Assembly: GCA_021186555.1 (NCBI GenBank)
Contig: JAJKFL010000004.1
Coordinates: 11,972,001 to 12,036,000 of the forward strand
Source of the DNA: Reticulitermes speratus
Lineage: Eukaryota > Arthropoda > Insecta > Blattodea > Rhinotermitidae
DNA length: 64,000 nt
Direction of reading: 5' to 3'
Shown here in pieces: positions 10,651 through 22,168 of the stretch. The stretch's first letter is position 1. The number at the start of each line of letters is the position of its first letter. The translations under genes were made by a program, and so were the position numbers. The notes under the pieces were generated by a model. The model saw only the letters and a program-made list of their open reading frames with translations, was not told the DNA's origin and made no database searches.

Positions 10651-13540
10651 TTGTATTGTGTGTACTACTGTAAGGACTACTGCCACCGGGTGAAAACATT
10701 TGTATTGTGTGTACTAGTGTAAGAACTACTGCCACCGGGTGAAAACATTTGTATTGTGTGTACTGGTGTAAGGACTACTGCCACCGGGTGAAAACATTTG
10801 TATTGTATGTACTAGTGTAAGGACTACTGACACCGGGTGAAAACATTTGTATTGTGTGTACTAGTGTAAGGACTACTGCCACCGGGTGAAAACATTTGTA
10901 TTGTGTGTACTAGTGTAAGGACTACTGCCACCGGGTAAAAACATCTGTATTGTGTGTACTAGTGTATGGACTACTGCCACCGGGTGAAAACATTTGTATT
11001 GTGTGTACTAGTGTAAGGACTACTGCCACCGGGTGAAAACATTTGTATTGTGTGTACTAGTGTAACGACTAATGCCACCGGGTGAAAACATCTGTATTGT
11101 GTGTACTGGTGTAAGGACTACTGCCACTGGGTGAAAACATTTGTATTGTGTGTACTAGTGTAAGGACTACTGCCACCGGGTGAAAACATTTGTATTGTGT
11201 GTACTGGTGTAAGGACTACTGCCACCAGATGAAAACATTTGTATTGTGTGTACTAGTGTAAGGAATACTGCCACAGGGTGAAAACATTTGTATTGTGTGT
11301 ACTAGTGTAAGGACTACTGCCACCAGGTGAAAACATTTGTATTGTGTGTACTAGTGTAAGGACTACTGCCACCGGGTGAAAACATGTGTATTGTGTGTAC
11401 TGGTGTAAGGACTACTGCCACCGGGTGAAAACATCTGTATTGTGTGTACTAGAGTAAGGACTACTGCCACCGGGTGAAAACATTTGTATTGTGTGTACTA
11501 GTGTAAGGACTACTGCCACCGGGTGAAAACATTTGTATTGTGTGTACTGGTGTAAGGACTACTGCCACCAGATGAAAACATTTGTATTGTGTGTACTAGT
11601 GTAAGGAATACTGACACAGGGTGAAAACATTTGTATTGTGTGTACTAGTGTAAGGACTACTGCCACCAGGTGAAAACATTTGTATTGTGTGTACTAGTGT
11701 AAGGACTACTGCCACCGGGTGAAAACATGTGTATTGTGTGTACTGGTGTAAGGACTACTGCCACCGGGTGAAAACATCTGTATTGTGTGTACTAGAGTAA
11801 GGACTACTGCCACCGGGTGAAAACATTTGTATTGTGTGTACTAGTGTAAGGACTACTGCCACCGGGTGAAAACATTTGTATTGTGTGTACTGTGTAAGGA
11901 CTACTGCCACCGGGTGAATACATTTGTATTGTGTTTACTGTGTAAGGACTACTGCCACCGGGTGAAAACATTTGTATTGTGTGTACTAGTGTAAGGACTA
12001 CTGACACCGGGTGAAAACATTTGTATTGTGTGTACTGTGTAAGGACTACTGCCACCGGGTGAAAACATTTGTATTGTGTGTACTGTGTAAAGACTACTGC
12101 CACCGGGTGAAAACATTTGTATTGTGTGTACTGTGTAAGGACTACTGCCACCGGGTGAAAACATTTGTATTGTGTGTACTGTGTAAGGACTACTGCCACC
12201 GGGTGAAAAGTTTGTATTGTGTGTACTAGTGTAAGGACTACTGCCACCGGGTGAAAACATTTGTATTGTGTGTACTGTGTAAGGACTACTGCCACCGGGT
12301 GAAACATTTGTATTGTGTGTATTGTGTAAGGACTACTGCCACCGGGTGAAAACATTTGTATTGTGTGTATTGTGTAAGGACTACTGCCACCGGGTGAAGC
12401 ATTTGTATTTTGTGTACTAGTGTAAGGACTACTGCCACCGGGTGAAAACATTTGTACTGTGTGTATTGTGTAAGGACTACTGCCACCGGGTGAAAACATT
12501 TGTATTGTGTGTACTGTGTAAGGACTACTGCCACCGGGTGAAACATTTGTATTGTGTGTATTGTGTAAGGACTACTGCCACCGGGTGAAAACATTTGTAT
12601 CGTGTGTATTGTGTAAGGACTACTGCCACCGGGTGAAACATTTGTATTGTGTGTACTGGTGTAAGGACTACTGCCACCGGGTGAAACATTTGTATTGTGT
12701 GTATTGTGTAAGGACTACTGCCACCGGGTGAAAACATTTGTATTGTGTGTACTGTGTAAGGACTACTGCCACCGGGTGAAACATTTGTATTGTGTGTATT
12801 GTGTAAGGACTACTGCCACCGGGTGAAACATTTGTATTGTGTGTATTGTGTAAGGACTACTGCCACCGGGTGAAACATTTGTATTGTGTGTATTGTGTAA
12901 GGACTACTGCCACCGGGTGAAAACATTTGTATTGTGTGTACTGGTGTAAGGACTACTGCCACCGGGTGAAACATTTGTATTGTGTGTATTGTGTAAGGAC
13001 TACTGCCACCGGGTGAAAACATTTGTATTGTGTGTATTGTGTAAGGACTACTGCCACCGGGTGAAACATTTGTATTGTGTGTATTGTGTAAGGACTACTG
13101 CCACCGGGTGAAAACATTTGTATTGTGTGTATTGTGTAAGGACTACTGCCACCGGGTGAAACATCTTTATTGTGTATATTGTGTAAGGACTACTGCCACC
13201 GGGTGAAACATTTGTATTGTGTGTATTGTGTAAGGACTACTGCCACCGGGTGAAAACATTTGTATTGTGTGTACTAGTGTAAGGACTACTGCCACCGGTG
13301 AAAACATTTGTATTGTGTGTACTAGTGTAAGGACTACTGCCACCGGGTGAAAACATTTGTATTGTGTGTACTGTGTAAGGACTACTGCCACCGGGTGAAA
13401 ACATTTGTATTGTGTGTACTGTGTAAGGACTACTGCCATCGGGTGAAAACATTTGTATTGTGTGTACTGTGTAAGGACTACTGCCACCGGGTGAAAACAT
13501 TTGTATTGTGTACTAGTGTAAGGACTACTGCCACCGGGTG
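10651..13540. repeat. Satellite array, 49/47/46-bp unit, about 60 copies
   Basis: Unit: GTATTGTGTGTACTAGTGTA then AGGACTACTGCCACCGGGTG then AAAACATTT. The left half is mostly 49-bp units. From about 11890 most units are 47 bp (TACTGTGTAAGG) or 46 bp (one A fewer). A seven-unit block recurs: the variants CCACCAGATG at 11222 and 11565 are exactly 343 bp (7 x 49) apart, with matching neighbours. Frames on both strands are artefacts. Confidence 0.96.
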
Positions 13541-13557
13541 AGAACCCAATTGCAGTA

Positions 13558-13594
<37 letters not shown>

Positions 13595-14856
13595 TATTGC
13601 ATGGAATATGGATTACATTAAAATGCTCTCTCTATATATATATACATATGTATATACAATTTTAAACACTGTATAAAAGATCATAAAATGGTTCAGACTC
13701 TACTGTTCTGGGATCTGACGCCGTGTCATTGGATTGCAGTTCCCGTCGTTTCGAAAGATAGCAGTGCCTTCATTTTCGGGGCCAAGCAGTCCGAGAAAAA
13801 GAAGGAGAAAGCAATACGTACCTTCGAAACGTCGGACACTACTTCCCCAATGACACAGCGTCAAATTCCCAGAACACTACAAGCAACACTGCAGTGATAA
13901 CCTCAAACCTCGCCACCTCAAAGAGGGTCACAGCGGCCAACACGGGAACTACAATTCCGACACAAGCGGCCAACACGGGAACTACAATTCCGACACAAAC
14001 CTCTAAAAACACAACACAAATGACTACGTTGAAACGTTTGTTGTGGCGATAGTAATGTAGCTTATCAGAGAGGCAAGCAGCATCACGCGAGCGTTCTAAC
14101 GTCCTGAATGTTAAATAAAATGGTGTAATGTATTTGTTTAACAACATTATGTGGGAAGATAAAAATGCTCCTATTAAGATCAGCGACAAGAGCTTCCGAG
14201 CGTTAAGTGCTAACCGCATTTAACGCCGTCTAATTGGCTAAGATATAGCACTACCAGGATTAAGCCGTTGTAACACGCTGCGATGAGGTGGGCTACATTT
14301 GTGCTTCACCCCAAGAACAATCGTCTTGTCAGATAACTCAGGTTTGAGATTAAAATAATACATTTTCTTGTGGGTTTGAAAGTTAGAAGAAACAATTTTA
14401 ACACTGAAATCTGTGTTATTTTTGCTAGACCAATACAGGAGCACTAGCATAATTACCATTAAATCGTGACGTCGTTACTTTATGCGACAAATACAATTTG
14501 TCACTTTCTGTCGGTTGGCTTGTCGTATTGACGTAGCCGGCTCTAAAAATCGCCCGCATGCGCAGTCTGATACCGGCGAAAGTTACAAATGACATTCGTC
14601 AGATAAATTAGCACATTTACACACGCCTGTCACCAAGTACACAGTTTCTGTGTATATGTAACACTATTAGAAAAATCACCAAAGGATACGTAACTTCAAA
14701 ACTAAACATTTATGGTAAGATACTTATCTCTGTACACGGTAGGATTTACTTGAACTTTGGTAGGAATATCCCACAGCGTTATACGATACAGATAAAAGGA
14801 GCAACACTGTTGCTCAGAACTCAATTAATTGTCAAAGACCTATATAATATTCATGT
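13541..14856. other. Interval with microsatellite, GAAACGTCGG-family fragment and a 33-bp duplication
   Basis: (AAT)n at 13557-13592. A GACGCCGTGTCATTGG ... CTTCGAAACGTCGG ... CCAATGACACAGCGTC inverted arrangement spans about 13715-13865. A 33-bp segment starting GCGGCCAACACGGGAACTAC is duplicated in tandem (13932-13997). No gene recognised in the remaining 850 bases. Confidence 0.5.
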
Positions 14857-15140
14857 GCCGGGGTAGCTCAGTCGGTATAGCGACTCGCTACGACCTGGAC
14901 GGTCCAGGGATCGAATCCCGGTAGGGGCGAGATTTTAGCACCCGTCCAGACCGGCCCTGGGGCTTACCCAGCCTCCCGTACAATGGGTACCGGGTCATTC
15001 CGGGGGTAAAGCGGCCGGGGAGTGACGTTGACCACCCACCCACATCTAGCGCCGAGGTTAAAGAAAGAGTAGAGCTATACCTCTATTCCACCTCTGAGCT
15101 TTCATGGCCTGTTCTAGGGTGAACTTTACCTTTCCCTTAC
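14857..15140 (+). mobile_element. tRNA-derived SINE, family S3
   Basis: The head reads GCCGGGGTAGCTCAGTCGG then TATAGCGACTCGC (box A-like) and GGGATCGAATCCCGG (box B-like). The body contains CCGGCCCTGGGG, GTACAATGGGTACCGGG, AAAGCGGCCGGGG, and ends GGGTGAACTTTACCTTTCCC. Best preserved copy of the family in the window. Confidence 0.86.
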
Positions 15141-15606
15141 CATATAATATTCGTCTTACGGCAGCCATCTTCAGGTACCCCCAGTACCCTTCATAAAATA
15201 TTTACAGAAAAATTATGTTTGTAACTTTAAGATGTTACAATACGAACTGATATATCAATTTTGCAACGTATACGACGTATAATATAAATCTTGATTTTTA
15301 TTTTAGCCGAAACACGGAAACACAGCTTCTATATTACAAACACAATCACGTGAATAAGTAAGATTGAAAGATGTGGCACTCTTCCAGGATCTTGATTTAA
15401 AATATGTAGACATTTTATGACGGCTGACGTGTTTCAGACACGCACACGATGCGTAGCAGACGCACAAAATTGCGTCTTTTCCTTCATAAGCTTCAGGATA
15501 GTCACAGAAGGTAACTTACTTTGAAAAGTTAAAAGTTACACATAAATAATAGGTATATTATGACAGACGTAAAGCGAGTACTTTGGTGTATTCAGTAACA
15601 GAATGT
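15141..15606. other. Unassigned interval
   Basis: AT-rich. Near 15306 a TAGCCGAAACACGG stretch hints at a decayed hammerhead-type end, without a CTGANGA core. Confidence 0.35.
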
Positions 15607-15815
15607 AAAGGTAAAGCAATCCCATTACAGGCCTGGACAGGCCCTTAGGGTTCCAGGAGGTTGAGGCTCCCAGATTTCTAGACAATCGGCACATGAAGGT
15701 TGTAAGGTTGTCAGCATTACGCACCGGCCGCCTTTACCCTCAGGAAATATTCCTGGTACTCATTTCTGTTAGAGGCTGAGTCGACCCCAGGGCCATAGTG
15801 CGACCGGAAGGATAC
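15607..15815 (-). mobile_element. SINE family S4, head-truncated copy
   Basis: The body text (CAATCCCATTACAGGCC, CCAGGAGGTTGAGGCTCCC, CACCGGCCGCC) matches 2466-2755 in the same orientation. The tRNA-like head is missing after about 15810. Confidence 0.75.
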
Positions 15816-16271
15816 TAACAGAATGTAATATTATGAAATATCCTTGTAGTATCAAAACGACCCACTAAGGTCGTTTACTTCAAAGAAACTCTGCGTATTT
15901 ACACAAACATAAAAATGTCTGTAACCAAAAATATTAATCAATATTTTGAAAAATAAGAAAACACAGAAATAAGGGACGGGGGTTGAATATTAAGGAATAA
16001 TACAGTGTGAGCGAAATTATATTGTAAATAATTAATGTACGTGTTTTTTGGAGTAAAGAGGAGATGTCTATACCGTAGGAATACTGAGAGGGTGTGAAGG
16101 GAGATGTGAGGACGGTCTGACGTGGGATTGCGTTGTGTTGTGACCTTGAATGTGTCGTTATGGTGTGCTGAGTGTTGATCGTTAAAGTGGCTTTACAGAC
16201 ATAGAGAATTTATACATTTGTAAAGAAATTAATATGTAAAGAGTGACAATTTTAGTAATTAGTAGTTAAAG
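15816..16271. other. Unassigned interval
   Basis: Nothing recognised. Confidence 0.4.
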
Positions 16272-16579
16272 TTAAGTTACTTCCTGTCGCTCCTTGCGGA
16301 GCATAGGGCCTCCTTTCAGAGGTTTCTTGGTCTGGAGTGTGCATTCCGTAGTGAGTGACCAGCCACTGACTGCACAATTTATACTCATCCTGATGTGATG
16401 AAACATCTCAATTCATGCCCGTAAGGTTCTTTCTTTTACTTTCTTTACTTCACCTCCGAAGAAAGTTGTGTTACGGACTTTTATCACCCTTAAAAACCCA
16501 TCGACCTCGGCCGGGATCGAACCCGCGAACCTTGGGTCCAGTGGCGAGCACGCTAACCACTAGTCCACCGAGGGCGACT
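16272..16579 (-). mobile_element. tRNA-derived SINE, family S2, second copy
   Basis: The minus-strand head at 16500-16578 is nearly identical to that at 8575-8650 (GTTCGATCCCGGC, AGCGTGCTCGCCACTGG). The body is partly deleted relative to the 8.3-kb copy. Confidence 0.8.
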
Positions 16580-17835
16580 AGTAACTAGTAACTTCCACGT
16601 TATTAATCTCTTCTGGATAAATAAATTTTACTAAAATAATAATTAAGCACATACATTACATTTTGTTCAGACATTTATGTAGAAACCATTCACAGACCGG
16701 TCATATAACGAGGTTAAATAATATACACGCACTAATTCACGGCATCTCTGCTTATGAATTGCACAGATAACCTTTCAAATGAACCGTTAATATGTATTAC
16801 AGCCATACAAGAATAACATCATATCGCAGTTTCCTTGAACATTCACACCATGGATTTTAAAATTTCTTAAGAGAAAGCTAGTCAGACGTTATCGGCAAAT
16901 TACAACACTGTAATGCCGAGCGAAGCATAGGTACCGCTCTACCTCTTGGTTGCTTCATAACGACAACTGCCATCTGGCGTAACTATCATCAACTGATCAC
17001 TCAGGCACTCACAAAACAAAGGGCTGTTTACAAGTAAGATTACCAACTGTTATGTTATTTGAAGGCTCATAATTATATCTGGAAGTGTTACAAAACAAAT
17101 TGTATGCTGAAACATTTAAATAACTTTACACTTTAATGACCAATACATTAATTTCAACTTCAATATTATCCTTTCACTTACATGTTTACATTTCAGGAGT
17201 ATATTCACAACGGAGTGCCTGAAAATAGGAACAGATCAACATGATATGAACAAAATTTCGAAATCAAAATGACAACCAAATATCCAAAGAGGGCAACACA
17301 GCCAAGTCAAAACCTGAAATCTTGCGCAGATCCCAGAAAATAAACGATGTCTAACATAATGTTTGTATACTATTCTCTTGTTAAAATTACTTGCAGTGAA
17401 GTATAGAATTTCTAACATTATACTGACTAAACTACCGTATCACAAATTATTTGTGCCTCTGTTTTCCTAACACGCGCAACCTCCCCCCCCCGTTTTAACA
17501 CTACACACAACACAGCTACCCACTAACACATCCTAACAAGAGACCTCCCACAGAAAGCGACAAAGCTTGTCCACACTGCAGCCAAGTGCGAGGTGCCTCT
17601 CCAGTCTTCCTGCCTCCAGAATTCTCCCAAGGTGGCACTCACATTTCCATACGAACCACAGAACCCAGCCTTCCTTCTCCACAAGACATCAAACTCCTTG
17701 TGTACAGTTCAGACAAAAAGTTGTGCCACACTGGTAGTGAAACAGCGAAAGGACAAATCTTCGTACGGTCAGAGTAGCCACGTGTAAACACAAGATGTTT
17801 TTAGTTTGTTTGTTAATCCTAAAAATGTTAGCGTT
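16580..17835. other. Unassigned interval
   Basis: About 1.25 kb with no recognised gene or repeat. Overlapping frames at 17586-17787 (+) are Ser/Pro-rich and not recognised. Confidence 0.35.
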
Positions 17836-17897
17836 ATGTACTCGTATATAAGCTTATTTATTACCAAATACTGCACAATAGTTACACATGCTGCTAC

Positions 17898-17930
<33 letters not shown>

Positions 17931-17931
<1 letters not shown>

Positions 17932-18046
17932 CTTATGCAGACAAATGTACACAGTTTTTTGTTATTTAACACAATTTTTATTATTTTTATTAAATAAAAA
18001 TTGTGTTAAATAACATAAAACTGTGTACATTTGTCTGCATAAGATA
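17931..18046. repeat. Near-perfect hairpin with about 54-bp arms
   Basis: TCTTATGCAGACAAATGTAC at the left is mirrored by GTACATTTGTCTGCATAAGA at the right, around a short AT loop. It follows a (TA)n tract at about 17899-17930, and lies inside the left arm of the larger fold-back. Confidence 0.9.
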
Positions 18047-18083
18047 TATATGATTAAAAATGTACGGTACAAGTAATGTAAAT

Positions 18084-18128
18084 GCTGCTACATGTTTCGG
18101 CTGAACTACTCAGCCATCATCAGGAAGT
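18084..18128 (-). ncRNA. Hammerhead-ribozyme-like motif
   Basis: Minus strand: CTTC, CTGATGA, T, helix II GGCTGA/TCAGCC with a 5-base loop, GAAAC, AT, GTA, GCAG. Core and helix II are intact. Helix I pairs at positions 1, 3 and 4 with one mismatch. Confidence 0.68.
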
Positions 18129-18185
18129 AATCCTTTACAGACACAAGCAGCGTGCAACGTGTTACAGAATGGTAAACTGTAAATA

Positions 18186-19539
18186 CAGGGCATACACAAA
18201 AGAATGGTGCGGTTTCAAAAGTGAATAAAAATGTATTTCTCACCTTACACGGGCACAACATACACCGTCAGCGGCGGCAACTGTCCAAGTTTCTCATTTG
18301 GTAATTACAATCCTTCAATGTGTGCACCCTGGGTCACACGACACACATCCACACGGTAATCAAACTCATCCCAGACCCGGTGTAGCATGTCCGCTGTAAT
18401 GGCCTGCAGTGCATGCGTTATCCGATCACGAATTTCATGGATGGACGTGGGCAATGGTGGTACATAAACGCTGTCTTTAACGAACCCCCAAAGAAAGAAA
18501 TCGCACGGTGTAAGATCTGGCGAACGGGGTGGCCAAGGGAGAAGGTTCTTGTCTCCATTTGCAGCAACACGTCCGATCCAGCGCTGTGGAACAACACGAT
18601 TGAGAAGCACTCGTACATTCCTGTGAAAATGGGGGGGGGGGGGGGAGCTCCGTCCAGTTGTAGAATGTAATCGTCATAATTAGTATTCAGTTGGGGTAAC
18701 AACCAGCTTTCCAACATGTCCAAAAATGAGTCGCCAGTCACAGTTGCTTCAGCGAATAAAAATGGGCCGTGCACTTTCTCGCGGGACACCGCACAGAAAA
18801 CGTTGACTTTTGGAGAGTCACGCTGGTGCTCTATCTGTGCATGTGGTTGCTCGGTTCCCCAGATACGGACATTGTGTCTGTTCACCTTGCCACTGATGTG
18901 GAATGTGGCTTCATCGGAGAAGATCAGTCTTTCTACGAACCCATCTTCCTCCATTTTCAACTGCATCTCCTCGCAAAAGTCACGCCTTTTCACTTTGTCT
19001 GCTGGTTTAAGGGCCTGCACCAATCGCATCTTGTACGGTTTAAAACATAGCCGCTTACGCAACACCTTCCACACCGTCATTTTTGGCATGCCCAATTCCC
19101 TGCTTCCTGTAGCCACTGACTTGCGGGGACTTCGCTGAAACGCCTCACGCACTCTTTCAATGTTTTCATCAGACACACGAGGTCGACCAGGACTCTTGCC
19201 TTTACACAAGCATCCAGTTTCTACAAACTGTCGGTACCACCTGCTTATGTTATTCTTGTGTGGTGCGTCTTTTTTAAACCGTGCACGAAACTCACGCTGC
19301 ACTGTAATCACAGATCTGGACACCTCAAAACGGAGCACACAGAAAGCCTTCTCCTGCTGCAACGCCATCTTTGAAACTGGCCCCGCGGCCACGCAGTAAG
19401 CATGAGAAGCGAACTGCTGGTAGCGCATGAGAAATTTGGACAGTTGCTTCCGCTGACGGTGTAAGTTGTGCCCGTGTAATGTGAGACATAAATTTTTTAT
19501 TCACTTTTGAAACCGCACCATTCTTTTGTGTATGCCCTG
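18186..19539 (-). mobile_element. Tc1/mariner-superfamily transposon, 1354 bp
   Basis: TA duplications flank the element (18184-18185, 19540-19541). Terminal inverted repeats of about 110 bp start CAGGGCATACACAAAAGAAT and include GGTGCGGTTTCAAAAGTGAA. The single transposase frame runs on the minus strand and is broken by an expanded C tract. The family is also present as a snap-back at 42086-42672 and as solo hairpins at 21149-21226 and 26872-26948. Confidence 0.93.
18305..19368 (-). pseudogene. Mariner-like transposase, frameshifted
   Basis: DDE/D transposase that would cut and join transposon ends in the nucleus. An upstream start at 19428 exists, but the likely start is the Met at 19366-19368 (MALQQEKAFCVLRFEV). 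The N-terminal part has helix-turn-helix DNA-binding segments (around KNNISRWYRQF and GMPKMTVWKVL) with a GRPR linker motif (KSPGRPRVS) between them. Catalytic Asp 1 is in FSDEATFH and Asp 2 in LQLDGAPP. Right after Asp 2 the coding strand has 15 C (18631-18645). Seven would restore the frame that carries the C-terminal third (18305-18610), where Asp 3 lies in SPDLTPCDFF. Allowing for the shift, Asp 2 to Asp 3 spans about 47 residues, longer than the 34-41 usual in mariner and Tc1. The element is probably dead. Confidence 0.9.
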
Positions 19540-19888
19540 TATGTTACAGTCGTTGTCATCGATTTTATAGTTTTAATTATCTATGATAAAAATCCAGTAT
19601 CTTATTACATAACATTTATTCCTTACAAGATATCTCGTAAGGAATAAATACCGGGGACCACAGTCAGGGGTTTATACCCCACAAAACTGGAAGTGGTTAC
19701 GAAACAGATGTCTGGAAACAGATTCATATTTATACTTTTATATATTTTATACTTAAAAATGTTATATAATAACATACTGGATTTTTATCATACATAATTT
19801 AAACTATAAAATCAATGACAACGGCTGTAATATATGTACATTTTACCATTCTGTTACACGCTGCACGCTGCTTGTCTGTACAGGATGA

Positions 19889-19932
19889 CTACCTGATGAT
19901 GACTGAGTAGTTCAGCCGAAACATGTAGCAGC
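19889..19932 (+). ncRNA. Hammerhead-ribozyme-like motif, right arm
   Basis: CTAC, CTGATGA, T, GACTGA/TCAGCC helix II with one damaged pair, GAAAC, AT, GTA, GCAG. It is the inverted partner of the motif at 18084-18128. Helix I pairs at positions 1, 3 and 4. Confidence 0.6.
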
Positions 19933-20164
19933 ATGTATAACTATTGTGCAGTAGTTGGTAATAAATAAACTTATACATCTAAAACAACTGCACGGAATAT
20001 GTATAATATTAAATATAGTAGCATTAATTTCTACATTGCAATGTCGACATTTTGTATTCTCAAATGTCTCATCCCATGGAAAATGCATACAATTTTCCAG
20101 ACATCAAAGGTAGGAAAACTTCAAAATTATTTTCAACAAATATTTCAATAAATTTTATTCTGAT

Positions 20165-20400
20165 TTCACCGTGCACTTTTCACTAATTATTATTATGTCA
20201 CCAACTAAATTCATCTTTTATTTAAAGAACACTTAAAGTTTCTTTAAAACGTTAGATAAAACCCCTACATATGTTTCGGGTTATCAATAAGCCATCCTCA
20301 GGGGATGTCACAACTGTATATTTTAAAAAAACACGTGCTCATAAAGAAACTTTATAGTGTTCTTTAAATTAAAGGTGCATTTAGTTGGTGACATAATAAT
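20165..20400. repeat. Fold-back hammerhead-type element
   Basis: Ends share TCACCAACTAAATTCA (left) and GCATTTAGTTGGTGACAT (right) with elements at 35308-35533 and 43210-43430. Arms meet around a TTTCGGG / CCTCAGG tip. Confidence 0.8.
20262..20305 (-). ncRNA. Hammerhead-ribozyme-like motif
   Basis: Minus strand: TCCC, CTGAGGA, T, helix II GG-TTA/TAA-CC with one internal mismatch, GAAAC, ATAT, GTA, GGGG. Helix I is CCC/GGG with a fourth T-G wobble. The variable base 7 is G, which the hammerhead core CUGANGA permits. Confidence 0.7.
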
Positions 20401-20985
20401 AAATATTTCAATAGTTTACAGGCATGAATTATTTACACACATTGTCACATCACTATCAGAATTTGTCTCCTAAGACTGATTACTCTTATCAAACAAATCC
20501 TAAACGCAAATTCTGTCTTACTACCGTGTTACAAATTTTTATTTTGTAAAAAAAGAAAATACCATTAAAAAAATTCATATTTCTTTATAAACATTCAGCA
20601 CACAAAATTTCAAAGTCGACGTTCCGTGGCGTCAGTGTAATATCCACCGCTGCATTTCGCATGACAGCCATCTTGGTATCACTAATACTGCAGAACAGTA
20701 AAGCGTGTAATGATGTGGGCTAATGACTAATGGCTAACATTCAGACCACGTTTAACGAAATTGTATGAAATTACTGAGTCATTAAGGGAGATGGAAGGAG
20801 AGACAAGGATAATACAACGCGATAAGCTTGCCTCTGTTCACAAAGTACATCACCGAAATCATTAGATAGTAGAACTCAGAATTTTTACTAATCATTAGAA
20901 GAAATACATAAATGAAGATAAAATAATTATTTATGTATGTAAACTGAGACAAGATATAGGAAGAAAACAAACCAATATCCTCCTC
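20401..20985. other. Unassigned interval
   Basis: Nothing recognised. Confidence 0.4.
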
Positions 20986-21120
20986 GGACTGCTTTACCCT
21001 GAAGACGAAGGCAATAGGATCTCTCGAAACGTCGAAAACTAATCGTCCAATGAAATACGCGTAAAATCCCAGAACACTGGTGTTTTTCGCAACGCCGCTG
21101 TGAGAACCTCAAATCTCGTG
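20986..21120 (+). repeat. GAAACGTCG-type hammerhead-like fragment
   Basis: CTGAAGA-C then a poorly paired helix II, then GAAACGTCG (about 21025), followed by GTAAAATCCCAGAACACT as in other members. No loop between AC and GT in helix III. Confidence 0.5.
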
Positions 21121-21148
21121 TAAAAAACTTAGATCAATTACATATATA

Positions 21149-21226
21149 CAGGGTATACACAAAAGAATGGTGCGGTTTCCATACTAGATACATAGTAAAC
21201 CGCACCATTCGTTTGTGTATACCCTG
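21149..21226. mobile_element. 78-bp solo-hairpin MITE of the mariner family
   Basis: Ends CAGGGTATACACAAAAGAAT and its complement. The arms match the first 30 or so bases of the 18.2-kb mariner with about 15 bases between them. TA on both sides (21147-21148, 21227-21228). Confidence 0.88.
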
Positions 21227-21228
21227 TA

Positions 21229-21956
21229 TATTTATATAAGGCTAACAATAAACTTCAGAATTCCGTAGACAAATAATACAAGTATTGCCGTACAGCCTTG
21301 TAGAAACGAACACAATATGTAATGTTTGATTGTACTGTTAAAAAGAACTAGGCCTACTGAAAGACATAAATTACAATATCAATCTAAAACTTTTAGCAAC
21401 AAAAAGCTTTAAAGAAAAGTAATTTTAGCATCTACGTTGTAAAGTAAAACATAATAAAGCACTAAAGACTTACTCTCGAAAGCACAAACAGGCTACAAGC
21501 TGTCCTTTGGTACTGCAGTGGTAGTGGATAAAATGGTTGGGCGTCAAGACGGTGTTCGATTATCGACTATCGAAATGCAGATGTAATGTAGAAGAAAATA
21601 ATACAAGTACATACATACGTATCTTACATACATACGTATATTACATACTTACATACATTCCATGTATCCAGAAGTACGTCACAAAGACAACAGGGCGTGA
21701 AACAAGTCATAGATACACAAAATATAAATTCATAATTCACAAGAAATACATTAATACGGTGAACAAAACCTTGTATATTTATTATTGGAAATTTTAGCTA
21801 CAAGTTTCGGCTAAATGAGGCCAACAATTTTCTATGCAACGCAGCATTAGGCATCGCCAAATGTCCCACCGCAAACACAAAAAGTAAAGTTTTTGTGGTT
21901 GTCTTTGCGTTTAATTACGTCATTACGTCATGACGCCACTTTCTGCACTATGCCCA
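21229..21956. other. Unassigned interval
   Basis: Short CATACGTA-like repeats near 21605-21660, and an isolated GTTTCGGCTAAATGAGGCC at about 21803 (possible hammerhead-type remnant). No gene recognised. Confidence 0.4.
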
Positions 21957-22168
21957 GCGTCTGAGGTACGTACCGCTGAAGTACGTCTGAGGTACGTACC
22001 ACTGAAGTACGTCTGAGTTACGTACTACTGAAGCACGTCTGAGGTACGTACCACTGAATGTTACGTCTGAGGTAACGTACCACTGAAGCACGTCTGAGGT
22101 ACGTACCACTGAAGCACGTCTGAGGTACGTACCACTGAAGTACGTCTGAGGTACGTACCACTGAAGCA
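21957..22168. repeat. Minisatellite, 26-bp unit, about 8 copies
   Basis: Unit: ACGTCTGAGGTACGTACCAC-TGAAGC. Each unit centres on the palindrome GGTACGTACC, so the array can form repeated small cruciforms. Confidence 0.93.

Larger units (their letters stand above)
17836..19975. repeat. Large fold-back hammerhead-type element, split by a mariner insertion
   Basis: Left arm (about 17850-18180) and right arm (about 19820-19970) are inverted copies. ACCAAATACTGCACAATAGT is mirrored by ACTATTGTGCAGTAGTTGGT, and GCAGCGTGCAACGTGTTACA by TGTTACACGCTGCACGCTGC. Each arm carries a hammerhead-like motif. The mariner element at 18186-19539 sits just inside the left arm and so inserted later. Confidence 0.75.

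Noticed and set aside
14857-14930. Functional tRNA gene (GCCGGGGTAGCTCAGTCGG head)
   Set aside because: It continues into a SINE body shared with other copies and lacks a closed acceptor stem. The same applies to the heads at 2690, 8585, 9667, 22567, 58428 and others.
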